Notes under the pieces: generated by a model | Databases searched by the model: none | What the model was told of the DNA's origin: nothing | The model's input: the letters and a program-made list of their open reading frames with translations, nothing else | Shown: positions 44,661 through 52,756 of the stretch, in pieces | How the letters are laid out: every line of letters starts with the position of its first letter | Position numbering within the stretch: position 1 is the first letter of the stretch | Program-made: the position numbers and the translations under genes | NCBI GenBank assembly: GCA_016875335.1 | Contig: VGRO01000014.1 | Location: forward strand, 1 to 60,223 | From: Deltaproteobacteria bacterium | GTDB lineage: Bacteria; Myxococcota_A; UBA9042 | Length of the DNA: 60,223 bases | Reading direction: 5' to 3'

Positions 44661-44705
44661 CCCAAAAACCATCAATGATTTCATCAATCTGAACAAAGGG
44701 GGGGG
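44661..44705 (+). repeat. A-tract/TGAACAA/G-run element, copy R7
   Basis: CCCAAAAA, 21 nt, then TGAACAAA and eight G, followed by ATCGTG. Second tandem copy, ending about 50 nt before the ECF sigma start codon. Confidence 0.8.
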
Positions 44706-44755
44706 ATCGTGCGCAGCCCTTGCGCGCAGGGCCCGAATCGGCGTACCTTGCCGCC

Positions 44756-45577
44756 ATGGCCTTCACCGTCCCCGCCAACGCAGACCTGCTCGCCCGCGCC
44801 CAGGCCGGCGACGCCCGCGCGCTCGAGTTGCTGCTCGCCGAACATGCGCCGCGGATAGCACGTTTCGCCGCGCACATGTGCCGCCACGCCGCCGATGCGG
44901 ACGATGTGGTGCAAGAGACGCTCATCTCCGCCTCCCGTGCGCTGCGTTCGTTTCGCGGCCAGAGCGCGCTGCCGACCTGGCTGTTTGCCATCGCGCGGAG
45001 TCACTGCCGCCGCCAGCGCCGCAAGGCACGCAGCGGGAGCGGAGGGGCGGTGGATGTCCACGAACCGGCGGCCGTCCGCGACCTGCAACTGACCGACCGC
45101 GCTGAACCCGCGGACCAAGCCCTGCAGGGGCGCGAACTGGCTGCAGAGGTGGCGGGCGCGATGGCGCAGTTGGCCCCGGCCTATCGCGAGGTGTTGCTGC
45201 TGCGCGACGTCGAGGGTCTCACCGCGCCCGAGGTCGGCGTGTTGCTCGGCACGCCGGTGGCCACGGTCAAGACGCGCCTGCACCGCGCGCGGATGCAAGT
45301 ACGCGATCGCCTGGCCCCGCTGCTGGAAGCGAGCGGCAGTGAACCCTCCGGCTGTCCCGACATCGGGCGCATCTACAGCCGCCACCTCGAAGGCGACATC
45401 GGCCCCGCAACCTGTGCGCGCATGCAGCAGCACCTGCAGGACTGCCCGTATTGCGCGCGGCGCTGCGCGACGTTGCGGGCGGCGGTTGCGAGCTGTGCGG
45501 CGCTCAAAGGGGACCACATACCCGTCCGCCTGCAGTCGATCATCCGCCACGCCCTGGACCACGCCGGAGCGCCATGA
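44756..45577 (+). CDS. ECF sigma factor with fused C-terminal zinc finger
   Basis: A 273-aa RNA polymerase sigma factor. Region 2 is at about 10-85 (DADDVVQETLISASR, LPTWLFAIARSHCRR), region 4 at about 130-185 (AYREVLLLRDVEGLTAPEVG, TVKTRLHRAR). The C-terminal extension (about 200-245) has H226-x3-C230-x2-C233 in HLQDCPYC, the zf-HC2 zinc-binding arrangement normally found in separate anti-sigma factors. It may therefore control itself in cis or respond to thiol oxidation. ATG 44756 has no strong ribosome site. Two tandem dispersed elements (R6, R7) precede it. Confidence 0.9.
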   Translation: MAFTVPANADLLARAQAGDARALELLLAEHAPRIARFAAHMCRHAADADDVVQETLISASRALRSFRGQSALPTWLFAIARSHCRRQRRKARSGSGGAVDVHEPAAVRDLQLTDRAEPADQALQGRELAAEVAGAMAQLAPAYREVLLLRDVEGLTAPEVGVLLGTPVATVKTRLHRARMQVRDRLAPLLEASGSEPSGCPDIGRIYSRHLEGDIGPATCARMQQHLQDCPYCARRCATLRAAVASCAALKGDHIPVRLQSIIRHALDHAGAP

Positions 45578-45886
45578 ACGCGCGCATCGCCGTTCCGCTC
45601 GGCATCCACGCCACGTCGGCGCACGGCCGGGGCACGCTCCGCAATCCAGTGGGCCGCTTCGATCTGCGGCAGACGCTGGCCTTCGATGACGGTTGGGGGT
45701 CGAACGAGCCGTCTGCCATGGCTGCTCGGCTTGTGCACGCGCGGAAGCGGCACCTACGCCGACCTGCTGGACCGCCGATTCGAACTGGCCGCTCGCCGCC
45801 TGGGTCTGGACGCTGCGTGGCCGCCGGCCGTGACCCAACTTTTCAGCCCCCCACCGCGCCCGGGCGACCAGTTGCGCCTCCTGTGA
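45574..45886 (+). pseudogene. Small gene, probably frameshifted, after ECF sigma gene
   Basis: An ATG overlaps the sigma stop (ATGA at 45574-45577) and opens a frame beginning MNARIAVPLGIHAT. GC-rich third positions support it up to about 45710. From about 45705 the next frame (+1) becomes the coding-like one (LLGLCTRGSGTYADLLDRRF) and ends at TGA 45884-45886, 15 nt before the next start. Joined across a one-base shift this would be about 104 aa. The overlap and the coupled end suggest a real gene damaged by an indel, or a shift site. The family is not recognised. Confidence 0.45.
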
Positions 45887-45901
45887 CCTTCGAGGTCGTC
45901 G

Positions 45902-47269
45902 ATGAAATACGTTGCTTTCTGCATCCTGGCGTCCCTGTGTGGTCCCGCCGTGGTCTGGGCCCAATCGACCGGTATGGGCACCATTGCGCCGCCGACAGCC
46001 CCCACGCCCAAGCCGATTCCGCCGCCGCCGCCGGTGGGTACGCGCCCCGCACCTGCTGCACCCGCGGGTCCGACCCCTGCGCCAGCAGCTTCGCTGCCCC
46101 CGGCCGCTGGTGGACCCTCCGCGACGGCACTGGCCTGGCTCGGACCGGTGCGCGGCAAGACGGCGGAACAGCTCCGCAAGATTGGCGCGGCCGCGGTCGA
46201 GGATCATGGCATGGCGGCCGTGGACGACGGCGAAAACCTGCTCATCGCCGAACCGGGTACCGCGATGCGCCGGCAGCGCAGCGGCAGCAGCGTGCGCGAA
46301 CTGGGGCGCATCAAGGTCGCCTTCACCTGGATGGCAAAAGTGGTCCCTGTGGGCGGCCCGGCCGGGGACAGCTGGCTCGCCCTCGCCGTCACTGCCGGCA
46401 AGACCGCCCCGGCTGACGAGGTGCCGGCGTCGCCCGCCGGTTGGGATGACGAATACGACATCGGCGACCCGCGCACGTTTGACCGGGTCCGCCTCAAGGT
46501 CTTCCGTATGGCGGGCGTCGAGCGCCACCACCTATGCACGTCGCCGTCCTCCTTCGCTGCGCCGGTGCAGGGCCACATCGCCGCGTGCTGCGCCATGGCT
46601 TGGAGTGCTCCCGCGCCGCCCTATACGCCTCCGCCTCGCTACACGCCCCCGCCCCGGTACACGCCGCCTGCTCGCCGCGACGAACCGACGCCAACCCCGT
46701 CGAGCGGAGACACCGCGGCCGACCGGCCGGTGCTGAGCTTTGTCGGCTTTGCTTACAACTCCGTGGGCATTCCTGGTCCGGCCAAGCTCAATTGGGGTGC
46801 CGACGTGTCCGCCACGGTGGGCACCACCGCCCGAGACTTTGCACAGTGGACGCGCTTCGAGATCGGCTACGTGTCGCCTGGCGGCTTTGAGCTGACCTTT
46901 GACATGTTGTATTTGCGGCAGTTTGGCAGCAGCGGCTTCCAACTGGCGCTGGGCGGCGGAGCGGGGGTGTCGAGGTTCGGCGACAACCTGTCGAGCGCTC
47001 TGGATCTGGTGGCCCGCGTACACCTCGCGTCCAAGATCGGCGAAGGCTGGGCCATGGTCTGGTATGAGCCGGTCTGGCTCCAGTTCGCTGACAACGTGCG
47101 CAAACAGGGCAGCGGCACTTTGGCGCCCTTTGCCGACCAGGCGCGCGCCGGCGTGACGTACACGTTTTCGCGCGGCGCCGGCGGTCGTTGGGGCGTCGGC
47201 GGCGAACTGGTCGAAGTCGGCGGATCGCGCCTGGTCAAGCTGATGGTCGGACTCGGCAGTTGGCGATAG
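45902..47269 (+). CDS. Exported Pro-rich protein with beta-barrel-like C-terminus
   Basis: A 455-aa protein, signal peptide ending VVWAQ. Residues about 25-80 are a Pro/Ala-rich linker, then a globular part with an HHLCTSPSS segment and ACC. Residues about 238-258 hold three YTPPPR-like repeats. From about 275 alternating strands appear (SFVGFAYNSVG, FEIGYVSPGGFELTFD, GFQLALGGGAG, LVKLMVGLGSWR), suggesting an outer-membrane barrel. ATG 45902 has GAGG 7 nt upstream. It is the last gene of the ECF sigma transcript. Confidence 0.7.
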   Translation: MKYVAFCILASLCGPAVVWAQSTGMGTIAPPTAPTPKPIPPPPPVGTRPAPAAPAGPTPAPAASLPPAAGGPSATALAWLGPVRGKTAEQLRKIGAAAVEDHGMAAVDDGENLLIAEPGTAMRRQRSGSSVRELGRIKVAFTWMAKVVPVGGPAGDSWLALAVTAGKTAPADEVPASPAGWDDEYDIGDPRTFDRVRLKVFRMAGVERHHLCTSPSSFAAPVQGHIAACCAMAWSAPAPPYTPPPRYTPPPRYTPPARRDEPTPTPSSGDTAADRPVLSFVGFAYNSVGIPGPAKLNWGADVSATVGTTARDFAQWTRFEIGYVSPGGFELTFDMLYLRQFGSSGFQLALGGGAGVSRFGDNLSSALDLVARVHLASKIGEGWAMVWYEPVWLQFADNVRKQGSGTLAPFADQARAGVTYTFSRGAGGRWGVGGELVEVGGSRLVKLMVGLGSWR

Positions 47270-47282
47270 GTCGTCGCGCCGT

Positions 47283-47525
47283 TCAATACTCCGCGCGCAA
47301 GCGGGCAAACACGCGATCCTTGACGTGGACGCGCCGTACCTTGAGTTCTTCGACGTAGCGGTCGTCGTGCGGTTCGACGCCCTGCTCGGCGGCGACGATG
47401 GCGGCATCGACGGTTTCGTACTGCCGCACGAGGTCGGCGAAATCGCTGTCGTGGGCGCGCAGCCGGTGCAGTTTGTCCTTGAAGGGCGCAAAGGCCACGG
47501 AGAGGTCGTGGTGGGCGAGATCCAT
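47283..47525 (-). CDS. YdcH-family (DUF465) small protein
   Basis: An 80-aa helical hairpin protein. The pattern FKDKLHRLRAHDSDFADLVRQYETVDAAI and the following KVRRVHVKDRVFARLRAEY match the DUF465/YdcH family, of unknown function. Start ATG 47525 has AGGAG 8 nt upstream. Convergent with the barrel gene. Confidence 0.8.
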   Translation of the reverse strand: MDLAHHDLSVAFAPFKDKLHRLRAHDSDFADLVRQYETVDAAIVAAEQGVEPHDDRYVEELKVRRVHVKDRVFARLRAEY

Positions 47526-47650
47526 GGGCGGTCTCCTGCGGCGCCAAAGCGGTACCGTGGCCCGCAAGCTAGGCCCGCTCGGGACTGGGCTCAAGGCCCC
47601 GCAGTCACCGGGCTGTCACGTCGCCCCCCCCCCCTGTTCCGTGTCCAGCC

Positions 47651-49291
47651 TCAACCTTCGAGCATGGCTGCCACGGCGTACAGGCTGCGCGCGGCATCGG
47701 CCTGGATGCGGCGGCGCGCCTCGGCTTGGGCTTCGACGGTGGCCAGTTGCCCTTGCATCGCGGCGATGCCGGCGTTCGCGGTTGCCAGGGCGCCGTGTGC
47801 GGCCGCCACCTCGTGCCGCAAACTCGTCAAGTCGTCCTCGCGGGCCGCAGCAGCCTGTTCGGCGCGCATCCGAGCTTCGACGGCGGCGTCGCGCGCGTGG
47901 TCGGACCCGCTCAGCCGCAGGCGCAATTCGTCCAACTGGCTGCGCAGTCCGGTCAACTCCGCGTCCAACTCCGGCCGCGCTGCTGCCTGGGCATGGGCCA
48001 ACTCAGCGCGCAGGTGCTCGTTTTCCGCCTCGAGGCGCGCGATGGAGTTGGCAGCGTCTTGCAAGCGCTCGACGAAGGTCGTCAGTTCACTGAACATCGC
48101 CGCGTGCGCACCGCTCGCCTTGGCCGGTTGGGTGACGGCGGTGGGCGACGCCTGCGGCGCGGCCGGGGCCACTTCCGCGTTTGGTGCCCACGTGGCCGCG
48201 ACGGTCGCCGGCCCGACGGAGTCAGGCTGCCGGGCCTTCGGTGCCGTGTCGCTGGGTGCCGAAAACGCCGGCATCGGCAATACGGCAGCCGACTCCGGGC
48301 CCGTGCGCGCGCTGGCTGCTGGTGCGAGGGCGGACGTCGGCATTTCGGGGGCCACGGCCGGCTGCGCCACCGACGGTGCTTGAGGCTGCTCCGCTTCCAG
48401 ATGCTCGTGCAATTCCTGCACGAGGTCGGCGTCGACGATGTCTTCCATCGCGTCGTCGACGGCCAGTTCCTCGATGAGTTCGGCACTGAGGTCGATCTCT
48501 TCCAGATCGAGCGCGTCGGCCGAGGCCCCGTTGGGCGCGGCGGGCGGGGCGACCTTGGCGTCGAGTTCGTCGTCGCTCGGCAACTCTTCGAGGATCGAAT
48601 TCTCCATGGTCATCACGACCATCGGCGCTTCCTCAGGTGCGGTCTCGCGGTCGACGCCATCCTGGCTCGCGGCCGCGGGTTCCCCGTCGGCGACCTCCTC
48701 GACCGCCACGTCGTCCAGTGCGATCACTTCGATGAGTTCGTCTCCCGCGTCGACCTCCTGCAAGTCCAAGGCGCCCAGCACTTCGACGTCGCCGAGATCG
48801 TCCGGGGGCGGCGGCGGTTCCTCCTCGTCCTCCCCGAGCGTCACCACATCCATCAGTTGGGTCGCGCCGTCCTGCGAGTCGGCCACCGCCTCCGCGGGCA
48901 GTTCCTCGACAAGGTCGTGTTCGCCCGTCGCCAGGGTCGCCCACAACCTGGTCGCCGCATCCGCCAACTCACGCTGGATGCGCGACTGCGCTACATAGGC
49001 ATCGGCCACCGCCTTGCCTTTTTGGTGGCGCTTGACCTCGTCGCGTTGGTCGTCGCGGAACACCACCAGAATCTGGCTGTCCTGGTTGCCATCGCTGCGC
49101 AGCATGGTCACCACCTGCAGCGCCCGCCGCAGTGTGGGGCCGAGCACCACGAGGCGCACCGGCCGCGCGTTCCAGACCTTGGTCGCTTCCTCCATGGTCG
49201 CGACGGCCACGAGCGGGGCGGCGATGGCGGTCTGCAATTCGCGCTCGAGCATCTTGGTGCCGCCGACCAGCAACACGATCGATTCTGCCAT
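47651..49291 (-). CDS. Pseudo-receiver/coiled-coil protein (FrzS/AglZ-like)
   Basis: A 546-aa protein. Residues about 1-115 look like a receiver fold (IVLLVGGTKMLERELQ, RLVVLGPTLRRAL, ILVVFRDD) but the phospho-acceptor Asp is replaced (VLGP), so it is a pseudo-receiver. A long acidic, Pro/Ala-rich linker (about 125-385) includes repeated blocks with DLxEIDxxxELIE. Residues about 395-540 are predicted coiled coil. This order is that of the myxobacterial FrzS and AglZ motility proteins; identity with them is inference. The C11 run at 47624-47634 lies downstream. Confidence 0.75.
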   Translation of the reverse strand: MAESIVLLVGGTKMLERELQTAIAAPLVAVATMEEATKVWNARPVRLVVLGPTLRRALQVVTMLRSDGNQDSQILVVFRDDQRDEVKRHQKGKAVADAYVAQSRIQRELADAATRLWATLATGEHDLVEELPAEAVADSQDGATQLMDVVTLGEDEEEPPPPPDDLGDVEVLGALDLQEVDAGDELIEVIALDDVAVEEVADGEPAAASQDGVDRETAPEEAPMVVMTMENSILEELPSDDELDAKVAPPAAPNGASADALDLEEIDLSAELIEELAVDDAMEDIVDADLVQELHEHLEAEQPQAPSVAQPAVAPEMPTSALAPAASARTGPESAAVLPMPAFSAPSDTAPKARQPDSVGPATVAATWAPNAEVAPAAPQASPTAVTQPAKASGAHAAMFSELTTFVERLQDAANSIARLEAENEHLRAELAHAQAAARPELDAELTGLRSQLDELRLRLSGSDHARDAAVEARMRAEQAAAAREDDLTSLRHEVAAAHGALATANAGIAAMQGQLATVEAQAEARRRIQADAARSLYAVAAMLEG

Positions 49292-49395
49292 GACGAGTAC
49301 TCCGACGTGCGGGCGCGCGCCGCGTGCAAAGGGGCCACAATTTGACGCCGATCAGGGCTGGAAATCAACCACAGGGGGCCCGCCCGGCAGGGCGG

Positions 49396-50154
49396 CTAGC
49401 GCCCCTTGCAGAAAAAGGCGACGGTCAACAGCGCCCCAGTCGCCACGACGAACCAGCGCACAGCGACCGCGGTCGATCGCGTTGCTACATGGGCCCCGAG
49501 CCAGCCGCCAAGCGCCGCGGCAATCGCCATCGTCAACGCCAGGGGCCACCGCACCGGTCCGATCGCGCCGAACACGGCTACGGCGGCCGCGTTGATCGCG
49601 AACGCCAAGAGCCCCTTCAAGCCGTTGGCCGCCAGCAGGTCGCCGATTCCGCACAGCGCAAACGCGGTCAGCATCAGGATGCCGATCCCGCCGCCAAAGT
49701 AGCCACCGTAGACCGCGATGACGACCTGCGCGCCGATCAAAGGCGCCACGCGCGGCGCCCGGTCCGCCGGATCGCGCAGTCCCTGCAAGCGCGGTGCTAC
49801 CGCGAAAAGCACGGTCGCCGTTGCGAGCAACCACGGCACGGCCCGCTGGAACGCGTCGTCGCCCAGGCGGACCAGCAGCCAAGCACCCAGGGCCGCGCCA
49901 GCGACGCTTACAGGCCCCAGGGCGGGAAGCAGCGCCCGGGCCGGGCCCAGGTGCCGCCGGTAGCCCCAGGTGCTGCCGACGAAACCGAGCCACAACGCTG
50001 CCGTGCTGGTGGCGTTGGCTTCGAGCGCCGGCACACCGAGCGCGACCAACACGCCGAAGGTCACGAACGTGCCACCGCCCGCTATGGCGTTGACCGCACC
50101 GGCCATCAGCGCGGCGGCAACTGCGGGCGCGGCGATCGCGACGTCGAAGTCCAA
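49396..50154 (-). CDS. TSUP-family (TauE/SafE) membrane transporter
   Basis: A 252-aa membrane protein with 7-8 predicted helices. The family hallmark GAVNAIAGGGTFVTF near residue 20 and its repeat-half echo YGGYFGGGIGILML are present. TSUP proteins export sulfite, sulfoacetate or related anions. The start is TTG 50154 with a weak site; an internal ATG at codon 18 would cut the first helix. It lies 6 nt from the proline iminopeptidase gene. Confidence 0.85.
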   Translation of the reverse strand: MDFDVAIAAPAVAAALMAGAVNAIAGGGTFVTFGVLVALGVPALEANATSTAALWLGFVGSTWGYRRHLGPARALLPALGPVSVAGAALGAWLLVRLGDDAFQRAVPWLLATATVLFAVAPRLQGLRDPADRAPRVAPLIGAQVVIAVYGGYFGGGIGILMLTAFALCGIGDLLAANGLKGLLAFAINAAAVAVFGAIGPVRWPLALTMAIAAALGGWLGAHVATRSTAVAVRWFVVATGALLTVAFFCKGR

Positions 50155-50160
50155 TCCGGC

Positions 50161-51138
50161 CTACGGTAGGTGCGCGAAGCCGTCGGTGCCGTCGATCAAT
50201 GCCTCCACCGTGCCGGGCTCGAGCGCGGAATGGCCGGCGTCGGGCACGATCACCAACTTGGATTCCGGCCACGCCTGATGCAGATCCCACGCGCTGCGCA
50301 GGGGGCAGACCACGTCGTAGCGACCCTGCACGATGAGGCACGGGATGTGGCGGACCTTGGGGACGTCGTTCAGCAGTTGGTCGTCGTGATCGAACCACGC
50401 GCCGTGCGTGAAGTAGTGATTCTCGATGCGTGCGAACGCCAGGGCGAATTCGTCCTCGCCGTAGTGGTCGAGCATCTTGGGGTCGACGTAGAGGCGGCTC
50501 GTGGCACCCTCCCAGGTCGACCAAGCGCGTGCGGCCGCAATCTGCACCTCGCGATCCGGGTGGGTCAGCCGCCGCGCGTACGCGGCCATCAGGTCGCCGT
50601 GCTCTTGCGGGGCGATGGCGTCGAGGTAGCGCTGCCACGCGTCGGGAAAGAGCCACGAAGCCCCGTCCTGGTAGAACCAGTGCAGCTCTTTCTTGCGCAA
50701 AAGAAAGATCCCGCGCAGCACCAAGCTGCGCACCCGGTCCGGGTGTTTCTGCGCATAGGCGAGGCCGAGCGTGCTGCCCCACGACCCGCCAAACACGTGC
50801 CAGCGCTCGATGCGCAGGCGTTCGCGCAGCGCCTCCATGTCGCGCACCAGGTCCCAGGTGGTGTTGGCGCGCAGGCTGGCGTGCGGGGTGCTGCGCCCAC
50901 AGCCGCGTTGGTCGAACAGCACGATGCGGTAGCGCGCGGGATCGAAAAAGCGCCGGTGCCACGGCGAAGTGCCACCCCCGGGACCGCCGTGCACGAACAC
51001 CACTGGAGCGCCGGCCGGGTTGCCGCTCTGCTCCCAGTAGATGTCGTGGCCGCCCGACACAGTGAGCATGCCGTTTTCCCATGGCTCGATTTCTGGATAG
51101 AATCCACGGGGTTCAAGGTCGGTGTCGAGCAGGGGCAT
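50161..51138 (-). CDS. pip: Proline iminopeptidase
   Basis: A 325-aa alpha/beta hydrolase of family S33 that removes N-terminal proline. Oxyanion motif HGGPGGGTS at 50-58, nucleophile Ser119 in FGGSWGSTL, acid in QGRYDVVCP and His in PDAGHSALEPG. DQRGCGRS is the family signature. The start MPLLDTDLEPRGFYPEIEPW fits the usual family N-terminus. Confidence 0.93.
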   Translation of the reverse strand: MPLLDTDLEPRGFYPEIEPWENGMLTVSGGHDIYWEQSGNPAGAPVVFVHGGPGGGTSPWHRRFFDPARYRIVLFDQRGCGRSTPHASLRANTTWDLVRDMEALRERLRIERWHVFGGSWGSTLGLAYAQKHPDRVRSLVLRGIFLLRKKELHWFYQDGASWLFPDAWQRYLDAIAPQEHGDLMAAYARRLTHPDREVQIAAARAWSTWEGATSRLYVDPKMLDHYGEDEFALAFARIENHYFTHGAWFDHDDQLLNDVPKVRHIPCLIVQGRYDVVCPLRSAWDLHQAWPESKLVIVPDAGHSALEPGTVEALIDGTDGFAHLP

Positions 51139-51343
51139 GGGCGAATCCGCAAGGAGGGGGGCGGGCTACCGCGCCGTGGCGGCTTGGCATGGTGCCACGC
51201 TCCTGGCGAATTGGCACGGCTCAGCGGACAGCGCCGCGCGGACAGGGTCTGCCGGCCTGGAGAATTCGTGCGCCCACCGCGACTCGGTGATACCGTACCA
51301 TCCCGCGTTCCGGCTTCGGACCGCAGCCGAAGGGTAGGGCGCC

Positions 51344-52756
51344 ATGGCCGCAGCGAATCCCCCCGATCCCGGTCACGGCACTCCGCGCGACAGCGGGCCT
51401 GCGCCCAGTTCCCCGGCGGATCCAGCGGATCGGTCGCCGCGACAGGCCAAGGAACCGATCAAGGCTGCTTCCGCGGCGCGCCGCATCTCGGTCAGCGAAA
51501 TCCTGACCTCTGTGGCGGTGAGCAAGGACGAACAGCGATCGCACCGTTGGCACCTCGCAGGCGTGTGGGCCGAGGGCGCGGCGATCATGGCGATCCACAT
51601 GCTTCTTTTCGTGTTCCTCAAGGTGCCTGCGCCGGTGATTCCGCAGCGCGTCGAGACGGCGGATTCGGGCGTGGACCAGCACGTCTGGCTGCAGGTGCGC
51701 CCGCTGTGCTGGGCTGCGCCGGAGTGGGATTCGCTGGTCAAAGGCGCGCAAGCCGTCAATGCCACCGGCAAGACCAAGCTGACCGGCGAGGGCGACAAGC
51801 GCACGATTCAGTTGGACAATGTCGTCGACGACAAGACCAAGAAGGGCATGCTGGCCTGGGCTGGCGCCCAGCGCAATGCCTGCCTCATCGTCGAAAAAGG
51901 CAAGGAGGAGTACCAGTTGCTCGTCAAAGCCACCTGGTCGCCAACCAGTCAGGAACAGGTGGACCGGGCTGCCGCCGCGCTGCCCCAGGCCGGTGTCACG
52001 CTAGTCAGCGCCCAGTGGCTGCCGACTCCGCTTTTTGCGCTGGAATCGACGTCGTTTCCCGCCCGAACGATGGAGAGCCAGCACGTCCACAAGGTCTTGG
52101 CCTCCGCCGGTTTGCGGAATTTCGCGGTCGAGACGGCGACCGACGCGGCTGTCGACGCAACCATGTACCAGCGCTGGAGCAAAGCAGCCCTGGAGCCCTT
52201 CAAGAAAGCCCAGCGCGGCGCCATCGCCTTGCAAATGGTCGTGTTCGCGGTGCTGTGCGCCATCTGGATGCTGGTCCTCAAGGGCCGGTTTGTGCGCGAG
52301 GACGAACCGGAGCCGCTGACCTTTCTTGAGAGCCTGACCCGCGGCGTCATCGCATCGGTGGTCGCCGGGCTGGTCGTGGCGCTGCTCGGCAAGAAGATCG
52401 GCATCGATTTCAGACTTTTGCAGGCGCAAGTGCGGCTGCCCGACGCCCCGAGCACCGTGCTCGCCTTCGTCAGCTTCGGCCTGCTGTGGCCGGCCCTGCA
52501 TGGGGTCGTGGTCCACGGCTACCTGCAGCGGCGGCTCGGGCAGGAGGTGCCGGCGCCCATCGCCATCGGCGTCGCAGCCGTGCTGCTGCCCTTGGGCCAA
52601 TCCCTGGTCGTGCCGTTGCCCAGTCCACAGCTCTTCCTGTGGATCCCGGTGGGTGTGCTCGGCGGCTACCTCGCCTGGTCCACGGGTCGTCTGGGGCCGG
52701 CCTTGGCGGTGACCACAGCAACCCAGGCAGCGATCGTGTTGCTGGCCCTATTTTGA
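51344..52756 (+). CDS. Membrane protein with degenerate CPBP (CAAX-protease-like) domain
   Basis: A 470-aa protein. Disordered Pro/Ser N-terminus (about 1-45), one helix near 80-95, an extracytoplasmic region of about 190 residues, then 6-7 helices. The C-terminal membrane region resembles CPBP intramembrane metalloproteases, but where these have EExxxR it reads HGVVVHGYLQRRL; the catalytic Glu pair is missing. It is therefore probably non-catalytic, or uses the His pair differently. Its 3' end overlaps the convergent TraB-like gene by 9 bp. Confidence 0.65.
   Translation: MAAANPPDPGHGTPRDSGPAPSSPADPADRSPRQAKEPIKAASAARRISVSEILTSVAVSKDEQRSHRWHLAGVWAEGAAIMAIHMLLFVFLKVPAPVIPQRVETADSGVDQHVWLQVRPLCWAAPEWDSLVKGAQAVNATGKTKLTGEGDKRTIQLDNVVDDKTKKGMLAWAGAQRNACLIVEKGKEEYQLLVKATWSPTSQEQVDRAAAALPQAGVTLVSAQWLPTPLFALESTSFPARTMESQHVHKVLASAGLRNFAVETATDAAVDATMYQRWSKAALEPFKKAQRGAIALQMVVFAVLCAIWMLVLKGRFVREDEPEPLTFLESLTRGVIASVVAGLVVALLGKKIGIDFRLLQAQVRLPDAPSTVLAFVSFGLLWPALHGVVVHGYLQRRLGQEVPAPIAIGVAAVLLPLGQSLVVPLPSPQLFLWIPVGVLGGYLAWSTGRLGPALAVTTATQAAIVLLALF

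Noticed and set aside
28312-44705. Reading TGAAC and CGTT/CGTG of the dispersed element as ECF -35 and -10 boxes
   Set aside because: The spacing is only 11-13 nt, too short for a sigma-dependent promoter, and R3 lacks the second box.
28312-44705. Dispersed element as a conserved short peptide (LNKGG/LNNGG frame)
   Set aside because: A start codon is not conserved, upstream frames are unrelated, and the variable base changes Lys to Asn.
47624-47634. Run of 11 C which, on the minus strand, reads GGAACA then an 11-G run, like the dispersed element
   Set aside because: It lacks the A-tract, the TTCA half and the TGAACAAW core. A homopolymer in a GC-rich gap explains it.
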